The position numbers and the translations under genes are program-made. The notes beneath the pieces are model-generated. The model had not been told where the DNA came from and searched no databases. It saw only the letters and a program-made list of their open reading frames with translations. 64,000 nucleotides of DNA from Hypericum androsaemum (Eukaryota; Streptophyta; Magnoliopsida; Malpighiales; Hypericaceae): contig OZ023198.1 in the NCBI GenBank assembly GCA_963995505.1, positions 11,523,141 to 11,587,140 on the forward strand, written 5' to 3'. Below are positions 22,548 through 38,252 of the stretch, piece after piece; positions within the stretch are counted from its first letter, which is position 1, and each line of letters starts with the position of its first letter.

Positions 22548-25500
22548 ATGTCATCTATGGATCCATTTTCATGTAATAATGCATCATGCATCTCATCTGC
22601 TCATGAACATGCTGAGCCTAGTAACTCACAAAGCCGTATAAATAGTAACGAACTGATCATTGAAGATTTTAAAGGTTGCATTAATAACTGGAAACTACCA
22701 AAGATTTCAAAGCATGACATTTATCACGTTTCAAAAAACCCATTTTTAAAGCATGATTATGTTATCAAACAAGAAGAGCATTCTATGTTGGTTTCCAAAC
22801 CCATTGAAACTTTTCAACTATTGTCCAAAGATTCTCTTCAAAGTCATAGCAAAAAAGGTTTCAACTTCATTGATATCGGTCTAGTCCAGATTGGTATTAT
22901 ACCCCTGACTATTACCGGTCTTGATGCTTCTATCCTTGCCATCTTAAGAGATGCAAGACATCTCCGTTTTAAAGACTCCCTTATGAGCTCCGTCGAGTCC
23001 AGTCTCGTCGGTGGCCCTTTATCTTTTGATTGCCATCCCAATCTCACTTTATCTTTACGTGATCCTAACATTCTTCATGCTCTAACTCTCCAATTGAAAA
23101 CTTTTAATTACGCTCTCATGCATGGTACCATGAATATTTCCTTAAGTTTTAAAGTCCATTATAAAGCCATGATTTCTGCGTTTGCAACAAAGCATCGTTT
23201 TCAATCCACCAAAGGCCAAACTGTTTTATTGCAAACTGATTTCACACGCGCCAACACCGTCACACCTAAAGCTATCCAATGGAAGGATGCTACCCTTCCT
23301 GATGAATGGATCTTAGAGGATATGGATCACTCTGAGACCCAACCTATTGAAACCCAACCAAGCAATGATGTCTCACGCATCAATCGCTATTCCGGTGGTA
23401 CTGTTGGTATCACCTTCAATCGTCCCTCTAGCTCGAGATCTACAGGGAACCCTTCCCTATCTCGTAGCGAGAGTATGTCCTCTTCGTTCCAAAACCTTGG
23501 AAGAGTTTCACAATTAGGAACTCCTAATCGTCCATCGCCTGTCATACATCTCCCTGACAAGCCCAGATTTTTCACATCTGATCTTCCAAACCCCGCCTTA
23601 CAACATGTCAACTATCGATCTCAGATTCCCCATCCTATTTATACCCATCCAAAAGCTCCTACTGAAGAAGAATCCCTTCCTTCTTCCCCCACTCCTTCAC
23701 AGGTGACTGAGAACCAACAATTCCATAACGAGCTTAACGTTCTAGAAATTCCCTTCCAAATTGATAAGGACTTTCTCCGGTCTGATTTCAATGCTCCCCA
23801 CAACAAAGCCAAGGTCAAATGGTTTTTCAGAAATTTCTGTAAACCTAAACGCGATCAGACTCAAACCTCTTATTACAAGTTTCTTGAGGAATATCGAACC
23901 CAAGTCTTATTTTTTGACTGGTTTGAACAATTTCTCATGCCTACTTGTATTCAAGAGATGATTGACTCTTATAATTCCTTCACCAAAATGACAAACCCTA
24001 TTACCCGATCCAGACACCACCAAAATCAGTGGGAAACCACTGCTGGTGAGACCATTTCCTCCCCCCATCCGCCATTAAGGCAGATCAATCTCAACATCGC
24101 TGATCACCCCATTGAAGCAGCTCCTTATAAGACTGCCACTGATGATGTTTTACAAAATTCTAGGCGTATCATTGCCCAGAATAATTTTTGTAATACCCAT
24201 CTCAGTACGATTGGCAAACAGCTTGAACGCATCGAAGGTCAACTACCTTCATCTTCATCCCCATCTTCCTCTTCGACTCCTATTTTGACTATTCAACAAC
24301 CTATCTTTAAACCCTTCTAAGTTTCCCAAACAAGTATCCGTCAGATCCACAAAAATTGAGATTTTGCTGATATCCTTCGACGCCAGATCTCCAGCATTGA
24401 GGTCTCTCTTTCCTCCCCCCTTATTGCTGACGATACCCCTTCTCCAAACTCGAACGCCATCCACACTCTTGATCAGGATTCAGATTCTGAGTCTATCAGA
24501 TCATCCTCCTCTCTCCATCCCATTCTAAACCATATTCACGAACCCCAAAGGTCCTTCTCTTCGACTCCTGTCCCTGGCCCGGATATGGCTCTCGAACAAA
24601 AGCCCAGTATCCTTAACCAAGCCAAATTCAATTCCAATTCTATTTATGAATAGAATATTGATGCCATGACAGAGTACAATATTCTGTCTCTCTTATAACA
24701 AATGACCATGGCAGCCAATGCTTACAAGACACAAACGTCCATTCCCGACAAATCCATTGCCGAGATCCTTATTTCTAGATTCTCTGGCCAACTCAAAGGT
24801 TGGTGGAATTTCTACCTCACTGAAGACTAATGGCAAGAAATTCTCAACAGCCTTCAACGTGATGAAGCCAACAGCCTTGTCTTAACACCCGAAGGTTATT
24901 CCATACAAGATGTTATTTCTTCCCTCATCTTTGCCATTTCTCTTCATTTCATAGGTGATTCTTCTCACCTCAAAGACAAAAATGCCGAACTTCTTTCAAA
25001 TCTCAAATGCCACAAACTCAGTGACTTCCAACACTACAAGAACACCTTTCTCACACGCGTCATACTTCGCGAGGATTCTAATCAGCCTTTTTGGAAAGAA
25101 AAGCTTATCGATGGTCTCCCTTTTATGCTTGGTGAAAAGGTCAGACGATTTCTCAAAACCACCCACGGAACCCCTATCAATTATTTTGCCCTCACCTACG
25201 GTGAACTCATCAGTATCACCCAACAGCAAGGATTACAGATCTGCCAAGATCTAAAGCTCCAGAAGAACATCAAGAAAGAATTGAGACAGACCAAACAGGA
25301 ACTTGGTTCCTTCTGTCAACAATTCGATATTTCTCGCACCCCTCAAAATTCCAAGGACTGCCATTGTCACATTTCCTCTTCAAAACCCTACCGTCATAAA
25401 CACAAATCTAAACGTTATGATAAATCTTATCGTGACAAATCCTATCATCGTTATGATAAATCTTATCGTGACAAATCCTATCGTCCCACTTCCAAGTCCA

Positions 25501-28128
25501 ATCCCAAGCATGACAAGCGACTTTTCACACATTCTTCCAAAAAGTCTTCTTTTAAAAATGATGATCGTTTCAAAGACACTATCTATCACAAATATGGCTA
25601 TAAAGGTCATATTGCCAGATATTGCCGTTTGAACAAAAGATTTCACGCCTTAGATCTGGCCCCCCACCTCCTTGCCCAGATCTCTACCCTCATGATCAAT
25701 GATTCTGATTCTGATTCCAGCTCTGTCATTGAAGAATCAGAACAACTTGATGAGCTCATCCGCTCCTCTTCTGAGTCTGACTCAGAAAAATCCATCTGTG
25801 TCCTCACCCAAGACCAAGAATTTCTCCTCGCTATGGCTAATGACATCGAAGACCCTACCAAAAGAAAGACTTATCTTTCCAAGCTACTCAACTCTATTGA
25901 CGCTTCTACCTCTGTAACTGTCCCACCTAAGGCTTATGATCTTACCAAAATCCTTCATACAAAGCAAACCCAAAAGTCTTCCCTTCCTTCCATTCCCACT
26001 TTACAATCAGAAATCAAGATTATCAAGAAAGAACTTAAAGACTTACGAAGACAGCAACTTGAAACACATTCTATTGTCCAAAACCTCCTATCAAAAACCC
26101 CTATCAACAACGATGATAATTCCAGTAATTCTGAGTCTAGTCATCCTACTGAACCTACTCCTCAACCTAACGAATTCCTTAATGCTTTCAAGCGCGTCAC
26201 TTCACGTAAATACCTGATCTGTATCACCTTATATTTTTCTGATACTTTTTAGTTGGATACCATTGCTTTATTTGACACTGGTGCTGATCTTAACTGCATT
26301 AAGGACGGCCTTGTCCCCAAACATTTTTTAGATCACACTAAAGAAAAGCTTTCTGCAGCCAATAACTCCAAAATGCTTATCACTCAAAAAACTGATGCCT
26401 TCGTCAGCAACAATGATACCAAGATTAAAACTACCTTCTTACTTGTCTCCAACATGAATCACACTGTCATTATTGGAACGCCTTTCATCAACCTCATTAC
26501 TCCTTATAGTGTTAATCACGATGGTATCTCTTTCAAAATAAAGACCCCCATTTCCAAAAAAAATTATTTTTCCATTTCTACAAAAACCAAACACGCGCAG
26601 ACTGCATCTTCTAAACTCTCTTATTTCTTCAAAAGAACATGATTTGCATGATACTAAAAACTCTGTTCATTTTCAACGTATTTCTCAACAATTGCTTGAT
26701 CCTTCTACCCAACGCAATATTGACATTTTTAAAACTAAGCTCCTTAACGAGCTTTGTTCTGATCTTCCTAATGCTTTCTGGCTTCGAAAAAAGCATGTTA
26801 TCACTCTTCCCTATGATTCTCAATTTTCAGAAAGATAAATCCCCACAAAAGCCCGTCCCATTCAAATGAATTCCGACATGATTACTTTATGTGAAAAAGA
26901 GATCCACGATTTAGAGCAAAAGGGTTTGATCTCTAAATCCAAATCTCCTTGGAGCTGTGCTACATTTTATGTCATGAAAAACTCAGAGATCGAACGTGGA
27001 GTTCCACGTCTCGTAATCAATTACAAGCCTTTGAACAACGTCTTAAAGTGGATTCGTTATCCAATCCCAAACAAAAAAGATCTTTCAAATCGCCTTCATG
27101 ATTCTTTCATTTTTTTAAAGTTTGATATGAAATCTGGTTTCTGGCAGATCCAGATCCATCCCAAAGATCATTACAAAATAGCTTTTACTGTCCCCTTTGG
27201 CCAATATGAATGGAATGTAATGCCCTTTGGTTTGAAAAACGCTCCAAGTGAATTTCAACAAATCATGAACGAAATTTTCAATCCATTCTCCTCTTTTTGT
27301 ATCGTCTATATTGATGATGTCCTAATTTTTTCTAAAACAATTGATCAACATTTCAAACATCTCAACACCTTCTTTGATGTTGTAAAGAAAAATGGTCTGG
27401 TTTTGTCCCAGTCCAAAATTATCATTTTTCAAATAAAAATACGTTTTCTTGGCCACTTTATCAGCCAAGGGACTATCACCCCCATCGATCGGTCGATTGC
27501 ATTTGCTTCAAAATTCCCTGATGAACTTATTGAAAAAACCCAACTCCAACGCTTTTTAGGTTCACTCAATTATGTTTTTGAATTTTTCCCCAACAGTCAT
27601 TGCATCATCAAACCACTGCATGATCGTTTAAAGAAAAATCCATGCCCATGGACTCATGAGCATACACGCATTGTTCAACGCATCAAAAAACAAATTCAGC
27701 ATATACCGTGTTTGCATTTGGCTGACCCATCTGCATTCAAAATTGTTGAAATCGATGCTTCTGATATCGGTTATGGTGGCATCTTAAAGCAACAGCAAGG
27801 AACGCATGAGCATATCATCGTATTTACCTCTGCTCATTGGAATGACACCCAGCTCAAATATCCTACTATTAAAAAAAAGATTCTGAGTATTGTTCTATGT
27901 ATTACTAAATTTTAAAGCGATCTTTTAAATCAAAAATTCTTATTGCGTATTGACGCCCAAGCTGTAAAAGAAATTTTGCAAAAAGATGTTCAAAACATAG
28001 CCTCAAAACATATCTTTGCCCGCTGGCAAGCTATTTTGAGTATTTTCGATTTTGATATTGTCTATATTAAAGGAGAAAGCAATTCCCTTCCCGATTTCCT
28101 AACCCGTGAGTTTTTAACTAATAGGTAG
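22548..28128 (+). pseudogene. Viral ORF1 polyprotein, inactivated
   Basis: ORF1 opens at 22548. Residues about 105-212 form the caulimovirid movement-protein core (GLVQIGIIPLTITGL, LRDARHLRFKDSL, PNLTLSLRDPNIL). A Ser/Pro-rich linker and the capsid part follow (GWWNFYLTED; basic KSYRDKSYH repeats), with a knuckle at about 25585-25627 whose first two Cys are Tyr. The protease keeps LFDTGAD (from 26253). The reverse transcriptase keeps YIDDVLIFS (27307), and an RNase H segment ends at the TAG at 28126-28128. In-frame stops lie at 24318, 24357, 24651, 24696, 24828, 26250, 26836 and 27913. One frameshift falls between about 26620 and 26640. Most stops look like C-to-T or G-to-A changes, as in methylated silent DNA. 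The native protein would be cleaved into movement, coat and replication proteins. Confidence 0.9.
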
Positions 28129-28130
28129 CC

Positions 28131-29448
28131 ATGCCTCCAAAGCCATCCTCCAGAGAAGCTAAAGCAAAGTCTGTTGCAACAAAGTCTATTGTCCCTACCC
28201 GAACCTGGGCATCTATTGCTGAAGCTGAAGATGATTTTAAAGCTCCCTGTAATGTCCAAAAATGGTTGGATGAAATCCAACATAATCCGGTCTACCCGGC
28301 CGAACTTGTCGATGTTTTCCAACGCCTATCCCAAAACTCTCAAGCTTTAATGCCAACACCCTCCCCAAAAATCTCAAAGCCAAGCACCACCCATATCATT
28401 TCCCAGCCCTCCCAATCTCTCACCCCAAACCGAACCAAAGTTGTTTACACCCATAAAACCCAGACACAGTCTCTTCTCTTTGTTGAAAGAGATCATCACC
28501 AGACTGACCCCACAATAGCAGCCGCCCGAATTTTCCCACCCGGCTAGCACATGATCCCGGCCGATATTGCCAAACCAATAGCCTATTACACTGCCATCCT
28601 TGAGCACACAGAATCCATCACCATAAAGCATTTCTACAAGCCCCCTGACACGTCAACCCCTGCCTACTCAACCTGCCAAATCATGCAGATTTTACATCCG
28701 TCGCAGTGGGGCCAACCCTTGCACAAGCCAAAGCACCTACCCCTCACCCCGACTACTACCCATAGTACTCTTTATTGCTATTGGGATTACCAGCAAGCCT
28801 GGTTCAACGCTTTTCTCAACCAAAACTCAAAGTTCACACACACTTGGCTATTCTTTTTCCTCCAGCCTTTCGATTGTACTCATATTCCATTTTGGTTCCT
28901 AACCTGGTGGAATTATTATGGTTGCACCCCAGCCATCCTTACTGAGGATATCTTGGGTTGTTACAACCTTTTTAAAGGAAAATATTCCTCCCCCCCAAAT
29001 CGAAAAACCTTTCGGACCTCTTTTATTGTTCTGTATGAAATTCTATCTGCCATGGGTGTGCACTTGGCATTATGAATTCCACACCTATGATGCCACGAAC
29101 AATGTCAATCTATTTGTTCGCCGCTTCAAAATCAAATGGTGGACTGCCTTCCGTGCAGATTTGAAACTAACGACCACCATTGTCCTCAATTGGTTTAAAG
29201 CTGCCAATCCTGCCCAAATTACAGCCACTGCCTCAACATCACAAACGCAATTCCTGGCTCACAAGGCCAAGATTCAAGCTTTGTTGGCCTCGACCGGCAC
29301 TGAGAAAGAATATTTTTCCATCATGCAAAAGATGGCTAAAAGTAACTCCAACGCTTCCTCTTCCCCTTATGAAGAAGACGAAGAAGAAGAAGAACCATAC
29401 ATCTCCCTCAGTGAAGATGATGGTGCTGGTTTCGATGGATTACCATAA
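28131..29448 (+). pseudogene. Viral ORF2, unknown function, inactivated
   Basis: The ATG lies two bases after the ORF1 stop, an arrangement fitting translation by reinitiation. The N-terminal part is Ser/Pro/Lys-rich. A central aromatic segment (IPFWFLTWWNYYG, residues about 260-275) is the most conserved-looking part. The C-terminus is strongly acidic (EEDEEEEEPYISLSEDDG). A TAG interrupts it at 28545-28547, and a frameshift falls between about 29050 and 29080. Florendoviruses carry a second ORF of unknown function at this place; I infer correspondence from position only. Confidence 0.7.
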
Positions 29449-29460
29449 GCCCATCCCACA

Positions 29461-29535
29461 ACGGCATCAATGACTTTCAACCGCAACGGCATCAACGACT
29501 TTCAAACGCAACGGCATCAACGACTTTCAACCGAG
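29461..29535 (+). repeat. 25-bp triplicated element in the viral promoter
   Basis: Three copies of ACGGCATCAACGACTTTCAA-type units start at 29461, 29486 and 29511, directly downstream of ORF2. Repeats at this place act as enhancers in other caulimovirids. Confidence 0.9.
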
Positions 29536-29545
29536 TTATCAAAAT

Positions 29546-29780
29546 GGTGGACCCCAGCCACCGAAAGCCAATGACGTCAGAATTATTAAAACAGTGGACC
29601 CCAGCCACCGAAAGCAACTGACAACGTACCAAAAGACAACGCATAATGGTGGACCGCAGCCACCGAAAGCACCGAAAGCAGAGATTCCTTCTGCCCCTTA
29701 TTGACCACTGTTGTAATACTATTGTAATAGGACTTCCTCTCCCTATATAAGGAGGACCCCTCTATTATTAACACCAGAGT
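29546..29780 (+). promoter_or_regulatory. 35S-like viral promoter
   Basis: Three copies of GTGGACCCCAGCCACCGAAAGC (one with a substitution) start at 29547, 29594 and 29649. A TGACGTCA palindrome at 29572-29579 matches the as-1/TGA-factor site of caulimovirus promoters. A TATATAA box at 29744-29750 (CTATATAAGGAGG) would start pregenomic RNA about 30 bases downstream. It points to the right, toward MPB2C. Confidence 0.75.
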
Positions 29781-29966
29781 GTGATTTAGTCGGAAAAACC
29801 CGGTAGAGAATAGAAGCCCTTGATCATCATACTTGATCATACCTGCTCTTCCCCACTGCGATTGTAATCCCTCTATCCCTCTCTTTAAAGTCTATCTCCT
29901 TATTTAGTCTTAAAGTTTATTATTATTATTGTACTAAAGTTTATTTATGTTTATCAAATTTATATT

Positions 29967-29972
29967 AATAAA
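29967..29972 (+). terminator. Viral polyadenylation signal AATAAA
   Basis: A canonical AATAAA lies about 190 bases after the predicted transcription start, in the position expected for a pararetrovirus terminal-redundancy signal. If used, it would limit readthrough into the host gene. Confidence 0.55.
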
Positions 29973-30008
29973 GTTTATATTTATATAATCATGTTCCGTC
30001 ACATCCTC

Positions 30009-30021
30009 TGGTATCAGAGCC
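30009..30021 (+). promoter_or_regulatory. Viral primer binding site (tRNA-Met)
   Basis: TGGTATCAGAGCC is complementary to initiator tRNA-Met and defines position 1 of caulimovirid genomes. It lies only a few bases before the right insertion border, so the integrated copy ends just past one full turn of the circular genome. Confidence 0.9.
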
Positions 30022-30055
30022 CTGCATCAACTTACAATTTATGTAATATATATAT

Positions 30056-30562
30056 GTTTTTAGGGTAATGTACTATAGATTCATGTTTGGTGGTTTGAAA
30101 AATAATAAAATTTGTCCAAGCCGTATTTTCATTTCTTGCCTTACTAATTTTCATTGGCTACAAATTTATCCTAGGACATCTTTATTGTTATATTTTGTTA
30201 CCATATTGATCTTACTTAATTATATATCTTTTCATTCTATTATATACATGGCATATCTGTTTTTCTCTATAAACATGCACTAATATTACCAAACTATATA
30301 CAAAACTAATGAAACATTCTTCAGCCTAATTCTAATGTTCTATCATGTCCTCGCACGCTTCATTAAATAGCTATTGAGTTAAACTTTTACGAATATATTA
30401 TATATTCGTAATTCGGTACTTGTCCGAAAGCAAAAGAACAAAACCGGCCCATAAAAGATTTCAAAAAAAAGGCCGTCTCCCTCTTCCTCGACCCTCGCCA
30501 CTCCAAACTCTCACTGCCCACTCTCGTCTTTTCTTCCCCTTTTCCCTCCAAGGACCGAAGAA
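30056..30562 (+). promoter_or_regulatory. Host promoter and 5' leader of MPB2C
   Basis: About 0.5 kb separates the viral insertion from the start codon. It is AT-rich until about 30460 and then pyrimidine-rich (CTCTTCCTCGACCCTCGCC...), as expected for a leader. No certain TATA box was assigned. Confidence 0.5.
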
Positions 30563-32568
30563 ATGTACGATCCCCAGCACTTGGCCGGTCAGAATTCCGC
30601 CCCGGGAGGCGCCGGCGACGGCCATTCCACCCCCGACCGCCGCCAGATCAGCTCCCACCTCTCCGGCGGGGACAACGGCAATGTGGATCGCCTCCTCTTC
30701 AACGACCTCGTCGAGATGCTCCCGCTCGTCCAAACCCTAGTCGTAATTTCTCTTCCCTCTTCCCCATTTTCTCACTTTCTATGGTTTTTCTCGAAGAGGG
30801 CTCGTAAAGTTGGGTTCTTTAGAACTCTCATTAGCTAAAGATTGCTTTTTTTTTTTGCGTTTTGTGTTTAGGCGAAGAACGCGAACAGATCCTTCACGCG
30901 CCGTGGCTCCATGACCTACACGAAGACCCCTTCTCGAGAGTACTTGTCCCGAAAAGTAAGTGAGTCCCTTGCCCTATCTTCTTTTGCATTTTTTATGAGA
31001 AAAGCTAGGAACGGCAAGTCTTTAGTTGCTATGTTTACTGTAAAGTCAGTGTGTATCGAAGCAATGTGCATTCCCACGAGTTGTGGTGGCTAATGCTCCG
31101 AGTAATTTTCGAACCGAGGTGTTTTTATGTTAATGTGTAGTGCTTGCTGCTCGGTTAGTTTGAGCAATTTTGTTCGGATATAAGGAGGCAATTTGGATTG
31201 GCAAAGAACCTTTAGTCCAGTGACTAGGGTCCGATTTCTAGAGTTTGGCCTTTATCACCCTAGGCCGATATCTATATGGTTAGATTTGGTGAAGTGAAGA
31301 ATGTGATTTTAGGGGTCACGATGAGGCATGTTCGGATATTAAATGCACTTTCGACATTGTTAATGCTCTACCTTTTCAGTCGAGTTATTTTGTTATTATT
31401 TTTCAAGTTTGGATAATGCCACTTCTCGAAAAGCTTGGTTGATTGATTGTCGTTTGTATTATAAGGGTCATTAGAGGGCACTGATATGATTAATTGATTT
31501 GTTGAAGATGGGTGAGCCAAAGGGAAGGAGTAATGCTCAACCTATTCCTGGGAGAAAGAAAAGGGATCAAGGGGATAAGGACCAGGGTAAGGCTGCTAGA
31601 GAAAATCAGGATCCTGACGGCTTGGCAACGTTTTCAATGAAGGCCTTAGCCACAGAGAAGGAGATGGAAGAATTAGTAGCATTGAGGGAACAGTTTGATG
31701 ATTTGCAGAGGAAGTTGTTAGAGAAAGATGAACTTTTGAAATCGACCGAGGCTTCAAAGAGCCAGCTGAATACTGTTCTTGAAAAACTTGAAGAGTTAAA
31801 ACTTCAGGCTCTCCAAAAGGATTCAGTTATTAAGTCTACTCAACTACAACTTTCAGATGCAAAGGTACTATAGACCGCTGCTCTCTAATCCTATTACATT
31901 TGATTAATGAATTCTCTGAGAGACCGACAGGTAGCCATTTGAATAATATTGTTATTGCTGCTAACATACTCGGACCTACAGATCAAGCTTGCAGATAAGA
32001 CGGCTGCTCTTGAAAAGACCCAATGGGAAGCAGTGACTGCAAAACGAAATGCAGAGCAGCTCCAAGGTGAACTAGAATCTACACAAGCAAACATTTCCTC
32101 CATTGTGACATTGCTTGACGGCTTGACGAAGAATAAGCCCAATGCTCATGATGAAAATTATGATGTGAAACCCATATACGTAAATTATATTGGCAGTCTC
32201 GTAAGCTTCGACTTCCTTGCTCTCTCTCTCTGCATTTTTATTATGATGTTATGCACGTTCGTGAAGTCATATCTCCATCAAATCCCTTGGATGGATGGTT
32301 AATAGTTGCGCCTTCGATGGTAGTGTTAGTAAGCTTTGATCGATTCAGGAGATAAGATCTCACAGCCTAACTTACTAATCATTTCTGATCTGTATAGGAT
32401 GATCTAGACCAGATAGAGATAAACCAAATGGAAGAAGCCCGGGAAGCTTATCTTGGTGCAGTCGCTGCTGCAAGAGAGAGACCAGATGAAGAATCCATAG
32501 CTACTGCTGCCCGTGCCAGAAGACATCTTCAATCGTTCGTTATAGGGTCTAGCAGCAATACCAGCTAG
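30563..32568 (+). CDS. MPB2C: Movement protein binding protein 2C (MPB2C)
   Basis: Five exons join in phase: 30563-30742, 30872-30955, 31508-31864, 31982-32200 and 32398-32568, giving 336 residues. All introns are GT-AG. The N-terminus has VDRLLFNDLVEMLPLVQ and SFTRRGSMTYTKTPSRE, the signature of MPB2C. The middle (about 115-235) is a long Lys/Glu/Leu coiled coil, and the C-terminus has the conserved QMEEAREAYLGAV and ARARRHLQS. MPB2C is a microtubule-associated plant protein found through binding tobamovirus movement protein; it lowers cell-to-cell spread and also binds KNOTTED1-type proteins. The start ATG opens the family's MYDPQH. The gene is convergent with RIO2 and has an endogenous pararetrovirus about 0.5 kb upstream. 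Confidence 0.95.
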
Positions 32569-33156
32569 GAGTTTTTCTGCACACGCTAGCTATGGGCCCC
32601 TGTGGCATAACGAGTCTAGCTCTAGTGTATTGCGAGATTGACAGTTTCTCATATAGGGTGTGGTGTGATATGGATTTATTTCGCTATACAGCTCGATCCT
32701 CTTCGAAAAATATAGCTCCTTTTGCCTTGGTCTGCATTGCAAATTTGAAGGAACTACATTGCTTAAATCTGTTGGCGACATGATCAGGTTGTTTTGATAG
32801 ACTAGTAACTCTTACGTAAAAATGACTTGTTACAGAATTTGTGAGATGGTATATTGGTAATATGAATGTATGCCTGAACAAAGACAAGCCAAGTCATCAG
32901 GTTACAGAACAGGATTACAGCTTATCAGTCTCAAAATTGCTACAGAAGAGAGCTAGCTCTACTGTACATTCTCCTTCAAGAGAAATGAAAGGAAAACATC
33001 AACAGATTCCAATGGTACCGGAAAAAGCTCAAGACACATGATTATGGTCCCTTGTATGTTCTTCAACTGATGCATGATTGTTCGAGCCCGTAATTGCCGA
33101 AATCAACCAGCACAACTTGCAGATCATTAACGGCCATAAGTCAACTGTTCGCCTGC
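32569..33156. other. Convergent 3' region between MPB2C and RIO2
   Basis: This 588-bp stretch holds the 3' untranslated regions of both genes. No further gene is apparent; the short frames are chance. Confidence 0.6.
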
Positions 33157-37315
<4,159 letters not shown>

Positions 37316-37323
37316 GTTGTATG

Positions 37324-38232
37324 TAGGGATGGCAATTAGATCCTTACCCTGAGGGTATACCCTGATCCAGACTCGAAGGGTCCAAGATCCGTTGACTTTG
37401 ACCGGATCTGGACCCTGATCCTGCCCGAATCCTGATATTTTAAAAGGATAAGGGCATGGATATGGATCTTTAGGATCCTGCCCTGATCCGACCCAAATTT
37501 TTTAAATTAATATAATATATATTAATTATTAGACATAATAACAAATTCTCAATTTTTTGGTAGATAAATATTCTTTATTAAAACAAAAATTTAAAATAGA
37601 GCAAGCGAAAAAAGAAAGACAGATACATGGTCTCGATATTTACATCGGTTACAATCTCACCCCCGACCAAAACGTTCCCTCAATCTCAAGAGGTGAAGAA
37701 GAGGGACCTATAAATCTTTGTAGGCAATCAAGAAAGTGAGCAGCGATTGATTGTGAATGATCGAGGCATTCGTCCAAAAGACCCACTCTTGGGCACGAAA
37801 GAGCACAGAATTCAAGAGAAGCTCATTATCGCACCTCGCTTCATTGAAGATAATACCATTACGAAGCAACCACAGGCCCCAAGTAATATCAGTGAAAATC
37901 ACAAACCAATTTCTCAATTTTAATTTACCCAACTTCAACTTTTTTTATTTGCTTGTTTGATTTCTTTGTATTGATATGTTTAATGAATGAAAATATCTCA
38001 TTGCTATTTGAAAACTATCAAAAGATAATTTAACTTTTTTGAATTAAATATTTTATAAAAAATATAGACCCGCGGGTCGCCCTGATCCTACTCGGTTTTT
38101 TAGGACCCAGATCCTGCCCGAATCCTTATTTTTAAAGAGGATAAGGATAAGGATCTGGATCGACCATTTAAAAAGAGGATAAGGATCTGGGTCCTATGGA
38201 TCCTACCCGAATCCTGCCCATTGCCATCCCTA
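37324..38232. mobile_element. Non-autonomous hAT element carrying a LINE fragment
   Basis: The 909-bp element has terminal inverted repeats TAGGGATGGCAAT and ATTGCCATCCCTA and a perfect 8-bp target duplication GTTGTATG (37316-37323 and 38233-38240), diagnostic of hAT transposition. The subterminal parts are full of GGATC/GATCC and CCTGATCC motifs in both orientations, as in other hAT MITEs of this terminus type. It encodes no transposase. About 350 bp of LINE sequence sits in the middle. Confidence 0.95.
37557..37907 (-). mobile_element. LINE fragment nested in the hAT element
   Basis: Minus-strand translation gives RNWFVIFTDITWGLWLLRNG followed by IIFNEA, the zf-RVT-type tail of plant LINE reverse transcriptases. 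The insert is bounded by AAATTCTCAATTTT (37543-37556) and AATTTCTCAATTTT (37908-37921), a 14-bp target duplication with one mismatch, and its 3' end reads ...TTTATTAAAG-like on the minus strand. It is 5'-truncated and dead. The hAT element must have been there first or the two moved together. Confidence 0.8.
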
Positions 38233-38252
38233 GTTGTATGTTACGTTCGTGA

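Larger units (their letters stand above)
22057..30055 (+). mobile_element. Endogenous pararetrovirus, florendovirus-like Caulimoviridae
   Basis: About 8 kb of plus-oriented viral sequence: leader, ORF1 with movement protein, capsid with zinc-knuckle remnant, aspartic protease, reverse transcriptase and RNase H, then a second ORF, an intergenic promoter with TATA box, polyadenylation signal and a tRNA-Met primer site. There are no LTRs and no integrase, which excludes a Ty3 or copia element. The order and two-ORF plan fit endogenous florendoviruses, which are known to sit in TA-rich sites; petuviruses are the nearest alternative. The ORFs carry at least eight in-frame stops and two frameshifts. 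A 23-bp direct repeat (22057-22079 and 30033-30055) and a 31-bp inverted repeat (22084-22114 and 30025-30055) mark the ends. It is close to one genome unit. Confidence 0.9.

Noticed and set aside
22548..28128. Reading the 22-30 kb region as a Ty3-type LTR retrotransposon
   Set aside because: There are no LTRs and no integrase, but there is a caulimovirid movement-protein core, a second ORF, a 35S-like promoter and the primer site at the end of the unit.
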